Shown: positions 16,559 through 26,775, counted from the stretch's first letter. The stretch is 64,000 bases of DNA from Dissulfuribacter thermophilus (GCF_001687335.1 NZ_MAGO01000006.1:1-64000); one strand, 5' to 3'. A program made the numbers and translations. Notes: generated by a model not told the origin, from the letters alone.

Positions 16559-17784
16559 TCAGGGTATTGTAAACGTATGGACTTGAGGATTTCTAGGCAC
16601 TCGAAAAAGGCATCTATCATTTCAGGATCAAATTGTTTACCAGCCTCTGTCCTCATGACGTTTAGCACTTTTTCTTCATCCCATTGGTCTTTGTAACACC
16701 TCTTAGAGCTCAAGGCGTCGTATACATCGGCTATGGCAACTATTCTAGCGAATACAGGGATTTCTGAGCCTTTTTTACCAATTGGTCTACCATAGGAATC
16801 TACGCGATCGTGTGGATATTTTTCGGTCTTCGGATCAATATGTCCTGGATAGCCTCTGCCGTCCCACCTTTCGTGATGATTTAATGAAATCTCATAGGCT
16901 GCTTCATCAAACTCAGACCATTTGTCCAAGAAAAGCTTTGCCCCGAAGTAGGTGTGTTTTTTTATCTGTTCATACTCCTTCTCAGTCAGTTTAGCAGGTT
17001 TCTTGAGTATCCTGTCTGATATTGCTATCTTACCTACATCGTGGAGCATGGCCGCCATTCTCAAGATATCTTTTTTGCGCTGTATTTCCTGGTAGTTCAT
17101 TCCTTGTTTCAAGGCCCATTGCTCAAATATTTCGATTGAATAGGCTCCAACCCTGTTTACATGCGCCCCTGTCTCTGTTGGATCATGGAGTTCAGCCATC
17201 TTTATCATTCTGAGAATCATCTCCCTAGTCAGCATGGAACGTTCCACAGCAACCGCAGCATTCATTGCAAAGTGTAAAACTAATTGTTCTTCTTCCATAG
17301 AGAATTGTCGAATTTGCCCTGTCTCGTCCTTGGCGTTTATGAGTTGTAAGACTCCAATCACTTCATTCCTATATGTCTTCAATGGAAAACTAAGAACAGA
17401 GACTGTCCTGTAATTACTCAGCTTGTCGTATTCTGGATTGAACCTAAAAGGATGAGTGGCACTAATTGAATATGCATCTTTTATGTTTACAGTTTTACCT
17501 GTAGCAGCCACATACCCAGAGATCGTTTGATTGTTAATTGGAATAGAAAAACTAGAATAAATTAATTTTTTGTTAACTCCTAGCCTTTTTTGTATTGTAT
17601 CATTTTGTGTGTATTTAATCTTTAAGTTGTCACCTTCTTTTATGTATATTGATCCAGCGTCAGAATTTGTAAGCAGTCTGGCCTCTGTTAGGATTCGTTC
17701 AAGGAGGACGTCAAGGTCCTTGATATAAGAGATTTCATGGGAAATTTTTATTACTGAATTTAAATCCTTATTTGTTTTATTCAT
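16555..17784 (-). CDS. GAF / HD-GYP phosphodiesterase-type signalling protein
   Basis: A 409-residue protein with an N-terminal GAF domain (about 15-165) and a C-terminal HD-GYP domain. Metal and GYP motifs are visible: HDPTETGAHVNRVG, LHDVGKIAISDRIL, KHTYFGAKLF, NHHERWDGRGYPG and the closing ARIVAIADVYDALSSKRCY. HD-GYP enzymes hydrolyse cyclic di-GMP; activity here is inferred from intact motifs. The start codon lies 12 bases downstream of the stop of the barrel gene on the same strand, so it is the last gene of the 24.6-16.6 kb signalling operon. Confidence 0.88.
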   Translation of the reverse strand: MNKTNKDLNSVIKISHEISYIKDLDVLLERILTEARLLTNSDAGSIYIKEGDNLKIKYTQNDTIQKRLGVNKKLIYSSFSIPINNQTISGYVAATGKTVNIKDAYSISATHPFRFNPEYDKLSNYRTVSVLSFPLKTYRNEVIGVLQLINAKDETGQIRQFSMEEEQLVLHFAMNAAVAVERSMLTREMILRMIKMAELHDPTETGAHVNRVGAYSIEIFEQWALKQGMNYQEIQRKKDILRMAAMLHDVGKIAISDRILKKPAKLTEKEYEQIKKHTYFGAKLFLDKWSEFDEAAYEISLNHHERWDGRGYPGHIDPKTEKYPHDRVDSYGRPIGKKGSEIPVFARIVAIADVYDALSSKRCYKDQWDEEKVLNVMRTEAGKQFDPEMIDAFFECLEILKSIRLQYPD

Positions 17785-17796
17785 TTTGGTATCGTA

Positions 17797-19803
17797 TCAA
17801 AAATTCCACTGAACGCCCAGTTCAAACAGCTTTCTTTGCCAAGGCAATTGGGTAGCATCAGTTGGCTCAGTGAGCAAATACCTATATTGTTGGTCTGTGA
17901 TATTCTCCAACCTGGTAAAAAATAGGGCTTTTTTGTCAAAAAGGCTCTTTTCAAGAGAGATGCTTAGAATAGTGAAATTGTCACCTACAGCACTGTTAGT
18001 GTGTCTTTGTTCTTTTTGATCTACATACCATACAGCACCCTGAATTCTCCAACCCTTTGGATGTACCCAGGTAAGTCGAGCTCCCACGTCATAATCTAGT
18101 CTCTCATAATCGGTTTTAGGCTTCAACTTTGTTACTCCAAAAGAAATAGATACAGAGGTCCTCTTGTTTAAAAGAGATTCAAGAGTGAGCCTAAAGGAGG
18201 TATCCTGTTCGTCCTTCCAGGAGAGGTTACTAAATGCCCATGGCATAAATTGATTGGGATAGCGCCTGTAGAGTTTGAAAATCTCCATTCGGGAAAATAG
18301 TTTTTTGCTCCAGATCCTATCCCACCCAAGACCATAAAACCATGACCATGTTCCAGGCGTTACACCACTAACCCTTGAAAAACCTGCAACTTCAATTGGT
18401 TGAAGGGTTCCACTCAAATAGTGAGGTTGGATTTCTTGAAAATAGGCCGTTCTTACAGTGTCTTTGATGCCGATTTTCTTAGAAATTCCTATGTGTGGTA
18501 ATATCTCTTTTCGTTCCAAGGAAGAGCCATCAGAGGCTTGCCACACTCCATCCATGTTACAAACAGAAATGCCACTGTCAATTATTAAATTCTGAGATAT
18601 CTTCCAAATATCTCTTATATATGCCCGAAACTCTCGCATGTGGTTTTTAATATTTGAAGAATTTAGTGCATTAACCATTAATATGCCAAACTTTCGAGAA
18701 TGATTGAAAAATTCCGATACAAATAAGTCTTCTAGTGCCCCTCCTATTGAAAGTCTGTGGTTATTTACTCTCAGAAACTGTATTGCCTCGCCTCTTATGC
18801 CCTTTCTATAAAAATCAAGGCTGGATCTGGTGATCAACGAGGTTGGGCCAAACCCTGAAAGGATGATTGTATCACTTGATTCGTCTAGACCGTTAGTATC
18901 CAAGCCATCTATTTGTAAGGATAAAAGTAAATCATTTCCAGGTGCCTGTCTCCAATGATAACCAATCTGCCCTTGCCAATAGTCCCCGTGCACCACATGA
19001 TGGTTTGGGCTGGCATAGCCATTTTGCAAGATACTTAGATCTTCTTCATTTCTGTGTCCCGCAAGGCCTTCAAACAAGAATTGATGCTGACGAGAGACAG
19101 CGTACTTAATTCTTATTAAGGTGTTTTCTCCACGATTTCCTGTTTCAGTCTTTGGACCATCTGTAGTAAAATAGTTGGCGTCTACAAATACTGCCATCTT
19201 ACCCTGGCCACCCTGGAGAAAGGCCCTAGTTTTAACTGTCTCGTCAGTTCCTATATCCACTAGGCTACTCCCTCTGAAAGAGGGTTGTTCCAGCAGTTCC
19301 TGATAATCTGTATAGGTGATGAAAGTGTTGGCGTTTACAGGCTGTAATAAATGTGCCCGTTTGACATCTCCTAGGGTGTCTGCTCCCACTTGTCTGAGGT
19401 GGACTGACTCTGAAGCCCTGAATAGATAGGCGCTGCTATTGGTGGGGTCATTCCATACTGCCCAATCGCCAATGGCTTTTGCCCACTCATGGAGGCCCAT
19501 AAAGGCAAGAGACCAGGCAAGGCTTATATTTTTTAATGCCCTATCTTGATCTAGTAAGAATCTGGAACGCGTAGTCAAACGGTTATCGTTTAGGTCAATT
19601 GCTTTTTGTAGGGCCAAAATACCTTCTCCTGCCCTGTATTGATCAGTGAATATGGTAGCAAGATAGAGATAAGGAGTTGGGTCAAGTGGATCTAATTCTA
19701 TTGCTCGCCTCAATTCCACCTCAGCCTCTTTTCTTTCTCCAAGTCCATGTGTGCCTTGCCAAGGTAATAATGTGGGTATGCAGAAAGGGGTTCTAGAAGA
19801 CAT
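17797..19803 (-). CDS. TPR plus outer-membrane beta-barrel (C-terminal part of a split gene)
   Basis: The frame encodes TPR-like residues (GERKEAEVELRRAIELDPLDPTPY..) followed by about 480 residues rich in alternating polar/hydrophobic strands and ending ..GVQWNF, a terminal Phe typical of outer-membrane barrels. LENITDQQYRYLL resembles the end of TonB-dependent receptors. The first 20 or so residues of the frame are a shadow of the upstream gene, and there is no SD. The real protein is probably one of about 1050 residues that begins at 20951, with a 1-base frameshift near 19735-19750: the upstream frame reads GKAHMDLEKEKRL where GKAHMDLGERKEA is expected. Confidence 0.65.
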   Translation of the reverse strand: MSSRTPFCIPTLLPWQGTHGLGERKEAEVELRRAIELDPLDPTPYLYLATIFTDQYRAGEGILALQKAIDLNDNRLTTRSRFLLDQDRALKNISLAWSLAFMGLHEWAKAIGDWAVWNDPTNSSAYLFRASESVHLRQVGADTLGDVKRAHLLQPVNANTFITYTDYQELLEQPSFRGSSLVDIGTDETVKTRAFLQGGQGKMAVFVDANYFTTDGPKTETGNRGENTLIRIKYAVSRQHQFLFEGLAGHRNEEDLSILQNGYASPNHHVVHGDYWQGQIGYHWRQAPGNDLLLSLQIDGLDTNGLDESSDTIILSGFGPTSLITRSSLDFYRKGIRGEAIQFLRVNNHRLSIGGALEDLFVSEFFNHSRKFGILMVNALNSSNIKNHMREFRAYIRDIWKISQNLIIDSGISVCNMDGVWQASDGSSLERKEILPHIGISKKIGIKDTVRTAYFQEIQPHYLSGTLQPIEVAGFSRVSGVTPGTWSWFYGLGWDRIWSKKLFSRMEIFKLYRRYPNQFMPWAFSNLSWKDEQDTSFRLTLESLLNKRTSVSISFGVTKLKPKTDYERLDYDVGARLTWVHPKGWRIQGAVWYVDQKEQRHTNSAVGDNFTILSISLEKSLFDKKALFFTRLENITDQQYRYLLTEPTDATQLPWQRKLFELGVQWNF

Positions 19804-20951
19804 GCCCGTTCCATGCTCTCTAAACCTTCATTAGTTTTTCCCTGGTAATAGAGGGCGAGTCCAAGACCTAGATGGGCAGAAGCAAGATCTGGACGCATGC
19901 TCAAGGCCTTTTTGAAGTATTTTGCTGCCTTGACCGAATCAAGCTTTATAAGACAAATATATCCTTTTTGTAGGTAAATCCTAGGGTCAGCACTAGCGTC
20001 AAAATTATTGAGGAGTGATTCTGCTTCCTCTATCCTATCTAGTCCTAAAAAGAGTTCAACTGTCCTTAACAATGCAGGTATGGAATGTGGATCAATTTTT
20101 AATGCCTGTTTAGCTTCCACTAGGGCCTCATCCAGTTTGCCAAAAGATTGGAGGATGGTCGCCTTTGCAACGTGTACTGCTGCAGGCAGTTTAGATAGCT
20201 CCTCAGCCTTTTGAACTGTGGCAAGTGCTTCATTAGCCCTATTCCTTATGAGAAGATCTAGAGCTGTTTTTGCCATGGCAATAGCCTTTGCCTCACTGCC
20301 TTTGGCGGTTAAATCAGATGGGCCTGTGATTTTAGGAGTAAGGAGTAACCACTGTACAGAGTCTTCTGGATTGAGAATTTTTACTATATCAGGTCCTTTT
20401 CCTTTTATTATTGTGGCCATCTGTCCCCTTTTTATTATGCCTTCTCCAAGTTCATTGGAACATCGAACTGTCCCCTCGAGTACCACAACCTGTGTGTCCC
20501 CAGTTTTATCAGCAACGGTTACGGCCATTTCTGTTCCTCTTATACTTGCGGTAACGACTGGAGTTTCAAATATCGGTTTTGGTACCCTTCGTTTGTTTCT
20601 GAACCAAAGAGAGCCTCTATGGAGTTGATAAACACCTTTATTTGAAATGTCTGTATCTGGAATTGGGCCTGCCTGTTTGAGACAAAAAATTGATCTTTGA
20701 CGTAGACGTATTTGAGATCCATCTCTTAAGAGAATGGCAGCTTCACTGTCTTTGGAAACCCTAAGGCAGATGCCCTGAGTCAACTCCTGATGTAATTTTA
20801 TTGCGTTCCAACTCGTGCCCCGATCATATGATGCCTCTAATGTCCCTTTAATCCAAACCACTTCGCCTGCCTTGATTCCCGCCCATGCTGTATTACAGAT
20901 AAGGAATGAAGGGAGGAGGTAATTGAAGATTAATTGAATTGCCCATTTCAT
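19710..20951 (-). CDS. FecR-domain and TPR protein (N-terminal part of a split gene)
   Basis: A 413-residue frame with a signal peptide (..NYLLPSFLICNTAWA), a FecR-like beta-domain (about 30-180; GEVVWIKGTLEASYDRG.., LRDGSQIRLRQRSIF, ASIRGTEMAVTV) and several TPR units (about 220-400). FecR domains of this periplasmic type often bind peptidoglycan or act with CHASE2 sensor proteins, and a CHASE2 cyclase is encoded immediately upstream (18 bases away). After residue about 400 the frame degenerates to EKEKRLRWN and stops, while the TPR sequence carries on in another frame (see 17797-19803). Confidence 0.75.
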   Translation of the reverse strand: MKWAIQLIFNYLLPSFLICNTAWAGIKAGEVVWIKGTLEASYDRGTSWNAIKLHQELTQGICLRVSKDSEAAILLRDGSQIRLRQRSIFCLKQAGPIPDTDISNKGVYQLHRGSLWFRNKRRVPKPIFETPVVTASIRGTEMAVTVADKTGDTQVVVLEGTVRCSNELGEGIIKRGQMATIIKGKGPDIVKILNPEDSVQWLLLTPKITGPSDLTAKGSEAKAIAMAKTALDLLIRNRANEALATVQKAEELSKLPAAVHVAKATILQSFGKLDEALVEAKQALKIDPHSIPALLRTVELFLGLDRIEEAESLLNNFDASADPRIYLQKGYICLIKLDSVKAAKYFKKALSMRPDLASAHLGLGLALYYQGKTNEGLESMERACLLEPLSAYPHYYLGKAHMDLEKEKRLRWN

Positions 20952-20969
20952 TATCTTGCTCCCAACTCA

Positions 20970-22991
20970 TTATTTAGTTTTCATGGTCCAGATACCATCC
21001 CATGTCTTTGGCGGGTTTTTTAATAGAATTTCACACCTTGAAAAAAAGAGTTTCGATGGGCCATCATTTGGTTTAATGGTCAAAATTTCTTGAAATGCCT
21101 CCAAGGCCTTAGACCAATTTCCTTTTCTGTAATATTCCAATGCCTTATTAAATTTTGATAACAGAGTTGTGAGTTCGCTGTCTGCCTCCCCCTCTTTAAT
21201 GAGTTCAAATATCCTAACAGGCAGTTTTTTACCCTTTACCCTAACAAGGTCCAGCTCCCTGAATAAAAATTTTTTGTCTACATATCGTTGGGTATTCTCT
21301 CCTATTATTATGGATGTCCCATACAATTTGTTCAATCCTTCGAGTCTTGATGCAAGATTGACTTCATCTCCGATAACTGTGTAATCGAATCTCCTATGGG
21401 AACCAAAATTGCCAATGACCATCTGTCCTGTATTAATTCCTATGCCGATTTTAGGGCGTTTGAGGCCTCGTTTTTCCCAGATACTACCCACCATCTCAAG
21501 GCATGAAAGCATTTCTAGAGCTGTTTTACAAGCACGGTAAGCATGATCATCACGTGGAACAGGGGCACCGAATACAGCCATTATTGCATCCCCTATGTAT
21601 TTGTCTAAAAGGCCGTGATTTTTAAATACGCGTTCTGTCATATGGTCCAAATAATTGTTAAGGAGATATACGAGTTGCTCTGGGTCGAGTGTTTCAGAAA
21701 GAGATGTAAACCCCCTAATATCGGCAAAGAGCACTGTAAGTTCTGTTTTATGACCACCTAGATGCAACAGCTGGGGATTTTTGAGAATTTCTTCTATCAC
21801 AGCTCGAGGTACATACCTATCGAAGGCCCGTCGTATTTCTTTCTTTTCTTCAAAAGTAAGAAGATAACCAGATAAGCCCCACCACAATCCGCCAAATATT
21901 GTGGCTAAAAGGGCAACACCTATATTAAGGACGAGTCCTTTATAGAAAAAAAGACTGACGGACGTGAATATCATAGTGCAGATCAGTGCAGCCACAGTGC
22001 CTGTGAGCATTAAAGGGTATCTTCTGACGAACAAAGGGACCAATGCAATTAGAGCGTATATGAACTTAAGCCATTTGAAATCTATTTCTCTTAAAGGGAA
22101 ACCTGATAAGATGGTATTTAGTGCGTTGGCGTGGATTTCCACTCCAAACATAGCCTTTTTGCTGAATCTAAAGAATGGAGTGGGGAATGCATCTACTGCA
22201 CCTCTTGAGACTTCAACTGCTGCTTCTGAGGCAAATCCAACAAATACAATCTTATCTTTGAAAAAATTTTTAGGAAGAAATTCTTCCATATTTAGGGCCT
22301 GATAATAGGATACGGTTTTTATGACACCCGAAGGCCCGGAAAAATCGATTAAAAAAGGATTTTTTTCTGGGTTGTAGTTGGTAGATCTATTTTTAATTGA
22401 TTTTTTCTGTTGGAAGTAAGTTGCATAAGCAAGTGAAGGATATTCAGAAATAAACAACCTTCCATGGCGTATAATTCCGTCTGGATCAGGGAAAAAGTTT
22501 ACCAATCCAGTTTGAGCACTTGCTCTTGACAGTATCTCCAATGGATCAGTAAAGAATATTTGCGTATAACCTTCTCGTTGGACTTGGGTAATGCTTGCTC
22601 CTAAAATGACATTTCCAGCATAAGCTAGGTCCTGTGCAAAGGTTTTATCATCATTGGGGTACCTAGATGGTTCTGTGAACATGATATCAAAGGCAATTAC
22701 CTTGGCACCTGCCTTTTTTAATTTCCGTACAAGTCTTCCATGCAAACTCCGTGGCCAAGGCCATTGCCTTCCCAAGTATTGAAATGACGGTTCGTCAATG
22801 GCGACTATGACAATATCTCTAGGTGGAGATTTTATACCTCTAAGGGTGAAAAGAAGATCGATCCAAGCCAGATTGGTGATTTCCCCAAGTTTTGTGGTCG
22901 GTGCAAATATCAATGTTATGATTGGAACGAGGATCCCTATCTTTAAATATATTAATCTCTTGAGAGACCAGTGAGTTAGCTGAATAGCCAT
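20970..22991 (-). CDS. CHASE2-domain adenylate/guanylate cyclase
   Basis: A 673-residue membrane protein: an N-terminal span, an extracytoplasmic CHASE2 domain (about 35-310; DIVIVAIDEPSFQYLGRQWPWPR), three membrane spans (about 320-390), and a class III nucleotide cyclase domain (about 420-590). The catalytic metal-binding segments LTVLFADIRGFTSLSE and KYIGDAIMAVFGAP are intact. A short TPR region ends the protein (NKALEYYRKGNWSKALEAFQEILTIKP). It should make cAMP in response to an extracytoplasmic signal. It is 3 bases from the HD-GAF gene and 18 from the FecR gene, so all are one operon. Confidence 0.9.
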   Translation of the reverse strand: MAIQLTHWSLKRLIYLKIGILVPIITLIFAPTTKLGEITNLAWIDLLFTLRGIKSPPRDIVIVAIDEPSFQYLGRQWPWPRSLHGRLVRKLKKAGAKVIAFDIMFTEPSRYPNDDKTFAQDLAYAGNVILGASITQVQREGYTQIFFTDPLEILSRASAQTGLVNFFPDPDGIIRHGRLFISEYPSLAYATYFQQKKSIKNRSTNYNPEKNPFLIDFSGPSGVIKTVSYYQALNMEEFLPKNFFKDKIVFVGFASEAAVEVSRGAVDAFPTPFFRFSKKAMFGVEIHANALNTILSGFPLREIDFKWLKFIYALIALVPLFVRRYPLMLTGTVAALICTMIFTSVSLFFYKGLVLNIGVALLATIFGGLWWGLSGYLLTFEEKKEIRRAFDRYVPRAVIEEILKNPQLLHLGGHKTELTVLFADIRGFTSLSETLDPEQLVYLLNNYLDHMTERVFKNHGLLDKYIGDAIMAVFGAPVPRDDHAYRACKTALEMLSCLEMVGSIWEKRGLKRPKIGIGINTGQMVIGNFGSHRRFDYTVIGDEVNLASRLEGLNKLYGTSIIIGENTQRYVDKKFLFRELDLVRVKGKKLPVRIFELIKEGEADSELTTLLSKFNKALEYYRKGNWSKALEAFQEILTIKPNDGPSKLFFSRCEILLKNPPKTWDGIWTMKTK

Positions 22992-22994
22992 ACT

Positions 22995-24632
22995 TCATTG
23001 CTGCTCAGGAAATGGACCTGACGATTTTAGAAGGTCTTTAAGCCAAGAAATCGTTTCGATGAAATTTGACAGCTGTGTTGAGAGGAGTGACAGGAAGGCC
23101 ATGTCTCGTTGACTAAATCTTCTCAGAGGGCCTTTGTTGTTTACTGCCTCTATAACACCAACTACCTGTCTATTGTGATATAAAGGTACTGCAACCAATG
23201 ATTCTGTAGTAAATTGTGTACTCTTGTCTATCAAATTACAAAATCGTTTATCATGACAGACGTCATTGACTACAGCTGGCCTTTTGTTGGCATAGACCCA
23301 GCCAGCAACGCCCTTGTCCCATGGTATGGACAGCCCTTTTAAAGCGTCTTTTTGGGGGCCAGTACCAATAGCAAAGACAAGGGATTTTTTTTGGTAATCT
23401 GCAATAAGGATTGAACTTGCCTCACATTGGATAGTCTCATTCACTATCTCAAGGATGTGGGAAAAGATTTTGGGTATTTGTCTAATATTCCCCAACATCA
23501 TGGCAGTGAGAAGGAGAGTAGAGCAATCCTCATGTGTTAAGAGTTGGCATAAGTCCTGTGGCAGAATTTGTGCCTTTAAATTTTTTCTAAGGTTAGAAAC
23601 CGAAATAAAGCCTATTTTTACTAGTAAGTCTCCAATGGATGCCTTACCTGAATTTTCTTCAAGCCAGTCAAAGAGGTGATAGACAATAGGAATATTGTCT
23701 TTAGTGTTTTGGTTTAACGTCTTTGAAGCCAAAGAATTTTTTTGATCGAGAGTAATATCTATATTATTTGTGGCTATAAGGCTCATATCTTCCAATAATT
23801 CTCCGATCTTTTCCCATTGGCTGTTTATTTTAGAGCTATTGACTATTAAATTGGCTATTATGCTTTCAATATATGGATTTCTAGCTACTGGAAATAAGTA
23901 ATTTATATATTGATACATTGATCCAAGTTTTTTTAAGCGAGGAATGACCGTTTGTTCAAAAAAGGGAAATGTCTCTTTTCTCATTTCATCCACAGATTTA
24001 AAGCAGTTAATTCCTCTTCGGGACAATTCATTGATTCCCTCTATTTCATATGCCTCTTGAAGTTCTTCCAAGAGGTGTGAAAGGTGATCTAAATAATTTG
24101 GATCAGCCATTTGGGCCAGAAGGTCTGCGCTCGCCACCATTGATGCCACGACATTTTCAATATACCTGAGTTTCTTTGACGGCCTCGGGGGAATCTTGAT
24201 ATCTGTCAAAAGAATCATTTCAGGTACTATTATTTTTGACCTTTCAGACCAATTTTTGCTATTTAGATATTTCAATGCAATTTTTGTTGAGCGAACCTCG
24301 TGAGTGAATGAATATTTGCCGCCTTTTCCAATCTGATCTCCCTTATCTTTTAGGTATCCAGCGTCGTGAAATAGGCATGCAGCCATTCCGCAGAGAAATA
24401 GCTCTAACGAAATCGGCTCCTTTCCAGTCTTATGCCATCCTGCAACCATGTACGAAGTTGCAAGGGCTACCTCTTCGACGTGATGAAGGGTATGATAGCC
24501 TACCTGGCATGCCTCGTATTCTGGCCATCTGCCCTCATAGAGATCTTTTACATCATTATAGAGCTCAAAGAGTCGCTTTGGACATCTTCCGTATATGGAC
24601 TTGGTGATGCTTGATACCTGTTCAATAGCCAT
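22995..24632 (-). CDS. HD-domain and GAF-domain protein
   Basis: A 545-residue soluble protein. The N-terminal third is an HD-type phosphohydrolase fold: VGYHTLHHVEEVALA gives the first His, and CLFHDAGYL gives the HD pair, as in cyclic-nucleotide phosphodiesterase-like domains. The C-terminal part (about 370-530) is a GAF domain (ETIQCEASSILIADYQKKSLVFAIG.., VAGWVYANKRPAVVNDV, SLVAVPLYHNRQVVGVIEAVN). It is encoded directly before the CHASE2 cyclase, so the pair could make and degrade a cyclic nucleotide; that link is inference. Confidence 0.78.
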   Translation of the reverse strand: MAIEQVSSITKSIYGRCPKRLFELYNDVKDLYEGRWPEYEACQVGYHTLHHVEEVALATSYMVAGWHKTGKEPISLELFLCGMAACLFHDAGYLKDKGDQIGKGGKYSFTHEVRSTKIALKYLNSKNWSERSKIIVPEMILLTDIKIPPRPSKKLRYIENVVASMVASADLLAQMADPNYLDHLSHLLEELQEAYEIEGINELSRRGINCFKSVDEMRKETFPFFEQTVIPRLKKLGSMYQYINYLFPVARNPYIESIIANLIVNSSKINSQWEKIGELLEDMSLIATNNIDITLDQKNSLASKTLNQNTKDNIPIVYHLFDWLEENSGKASIGDLLVKIGFISVSNLRKNLKAQILPQDLCQLLTHEDCSTLLLTAMMLGNIRQIPKIFSHILEIVNETIQCEASSILIADYQKKSLVFAIGTGPQKDALKGLSIPWDKGVAGWVYANKRPAVVNDVCHDKRFCNLIDKSTQFTTESLVAVPLYHNRQVVGVIEAVNNKGPLRRFSQRDMAFLSLLSTQLSNFIETISWLKDLLKSSGPFPEQQ

Positions 24633-24693
24633 GACTTCCTAAAGTTGCTACAAGTTTGGTGAAAAGTAAATCAACGTCCCTTTGACCTTAGAT

Positions 24694-26775
24694 TTAGTTT
24701 GGAACAAAAAATAAAGTCTGCTTGCCAGCTGGAGAAGAGCTGTAAAAGATGACATCATTCCAACCATCCTCATTTTGGTCTTGGATTTTGAAGGCAAGTC
24801 CGTCCTTAATTTTATTTTGTTGATACCAGTCAAGCTCATCTTTGGAAAAGTCTTCTATAGGGGTAAATGAGTAATCAGGACGCCATAGTCCCGCATCAGC
24901 AGCTCTTAAGTCAATTAAACCGGTGTCCCTATCAATAGAATATTGCCCTGGGAAAAATTCTTCTAAAAGCTCTATCAACGATTCGAATGCAACAAATGCC
25001 GGTGGTAATGATTGAACAGTGCCGTCAGCATATCTGACTAGGATTGAAAAGGCCTGAGATGTGATGTCTGGTTGTGGTATATCAAAGCTTACCAGCCCAG
25101 TACTGAAGTTGTTTTCCTTGATTGTATGCCATCCAACAAATGTTGAATAACTTTTTCCATTGTTATCATGGACTACGATGCGACCGTCTCTAGTAAAATT
25201 GGCATTGAGGCCAAGACTGGCAAATTCTGCTGCAAGCTGGATGGGGTCATAGGGTGATGGTGCAATGTGCATGGCAAAGTTATTAGAAACATTAATTTTT
25301 GTATCATCAGGGAGATTAAGAACTCCTACTGGCACCAAAGGCGTCATGATATTTACATCTATTAAACCCATTACCAGGCCTTTATGGTTGTCCAACTGAG
25401 CATTGATAATGCCAGTTATAGGATCCACTGAGAGTTTTTTAGGCTCAAGGCCCATATTTTCACCAACAAGTTGGGAGGCACTCTTTATTGTTCCTTTTTC
25501 ATCAATAAACAGTCCTTTGCCTGCATCTAATGATTCTTCAAGCGAGGATTCAATCTTATTGGTCAGCTCAGAGCTCAAACCGAGGGAGTCGAGTTTATTT
25601 TTTATCTTATTGCTAGGAATTCTGTGTAAGGCCACCACAGGTATACCAGTTTCCTTTATCACAGTCTTTAAAAAAACTGGATGATTTTTAAAGAATTCTT
25701 GAGTTGTTTCAGGGTGTTGTGCCAACTCCTTTATCTCTCCTAAAGAAACTCCCTTTTCCCGTGCAATATCATCGATACCGGCTAGAAGGAGTTGGCCTTC
25801 AACCACCCCTGCCTCATTTACTATGTCTATGGTCAGAGGTATATTGTGGTCGATCATTGTCTGAGATAGTTTTCCGCTTGACTGGGCAAGACTTTTTACA
25901 GAGGATAAAGTAACGTTTTCTGGTTTTTGGATGAGTTGGGCTAGGCGTTCTACCTGGCGTTCTAGGATAGTTTTTAGGCCTCTTCTTGCTGAGGTTGCAA
26001 TTTGTTGTTTCACCTCATCTTTTACATTGGCTGCCTGAGTTAGTAGCCTGTCAAGTTGTCTAGAGGCAGAATCAATTATCTGTAGTATTGAAGAGATGGT
26101 TAAATCCTCAGCCATTAATGCAGAAACTGCCTGATCCAAGACTCGGGATACTTCTTGAGGTGCTTTTGATGCAGGCGATACCTTAATTGTTAAGGCGTTA
26201 GCTCCTCTTGTACCTTCATTGTCTTGGGCTTCAACACTAATGGTGTAATTTCCAGTCTCTAAAAATGTATGAGTTATTGTAGAATTAGAGGAGCTTATTG
26301 GGGCTGATCCATCGCCAAATTGGTATGAAAAGGTGATGGGTTCGGTTCCATTAGTTGCATTTACTGAAATAGTTATCCTGAGGGGAGCAAAACCTTCAGG
26401 AGGATCAGCATTCAGTTTGAGATTTAATTCTTTTTGCCTAAATATGCGAACCTCGGCATTACATTCATGTTCACTTCCAAGTCCATCACTAAAACGATAG
26501 GTTGGGTGATAGGTTCCCTCATCATTATACGAATGCCTAATTATAGGAAGAAATGCTGGTTGTTGATTTCCATCTCCAAAATTCCAGACCCCCAAACTCC
26601 ATGGTTGTGGTATTTCATCTGAGATACTTACTCTTAACTCAACCTCGAGAGGAGGTGGGCCAGAAGACGGATTTACTAAGATTTTACATGGGGCATCCTG
26701 TGCAATAGATGCGGAATATTTAGAAACTATAACCAAAAAGACAACCAAAAAAATAAGAAATTTAGTAAAATGCAT
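24694..26775 (-). CDS. Secreted PKD-domain protein
   Basis: A 693-residue exported protein with an N-terminal hydrophobic signal (FLIFLVVFLVIVSKYSASIAQ). Two PKD domains follow (about 30-115 and 118-205) with the typical WNFGDGNQQ / YQFGDGSAP, TFLETGNYTISVEAQDNEG pattern. The middle (about 210-420) is helical. The C-terminal part is beta-rich and ends in a segment on what looks like an aspartate-containing structural motif (DQNEDGWNDVIFY). No enzyme motif is recognised. A surface or extracellular adhesion or structural role is likely but unproven. It lies upstream of the HD-GAF gene on the same strand with a 61-base gap. Confidence 0.72.
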   Translation of the reverse strand: MHFTKFLIFLVVFLVIVSKYSASIAQDAPCKILVNPSSGPPPLEVELRVSISDEIPQPWSLGVWNFGDGNQQPAFLPIIRHSYNDEGTYHPTYRFSDGLGSEHECNAEVRIFRQKELNLKLNADPPEGFAPLRITISVNATNGTEPITFSYQFGDGSAPISSSNSTITHTFLETGNYTISVEAQDNEGTRGANALTIKVSPASKAPQEVSRVLDQAVSALMAEDLTISSILQIIDSASRQLDRLLTQAANVKDEVKQQIATSARRGLKTILERQVERLAQLIQKPENVTLSSVKSLAQSSGKLSQTMIDHNIPLTIDIVNEAGVVEGQLLLAGIDDIAREKGVSLGEIKELAQHPETTQEFFKNHPVFLKTVIKETGIPVVALHRIPSNKIKNKLDSLGLSSELTNKIESSLEESLDAGKGLFIDEKGTIKSASQLVGENMGLEPKKLSVDPITGIINAQLDNHKGLVMGLIDVNIMTPLVPVGVLNLPDDTKINVSNNFAMHIAPSPYDPIQLAAEFASLGLNANFTRDGRIVVHDNNGKSYSTFVGWHTIKENNFSTGLVSFDIPQPDITSQAFSILVRYADGTVQSLPPAFVAFESLIELLEEFFPGQYSIDRDTGLIDLRAADAGLWRPDYSFTPIEDFSKDELDWYQQNKIKDGLAFKIQDQNEDGWNDVIFYSSSPAGKQTLFFVPN

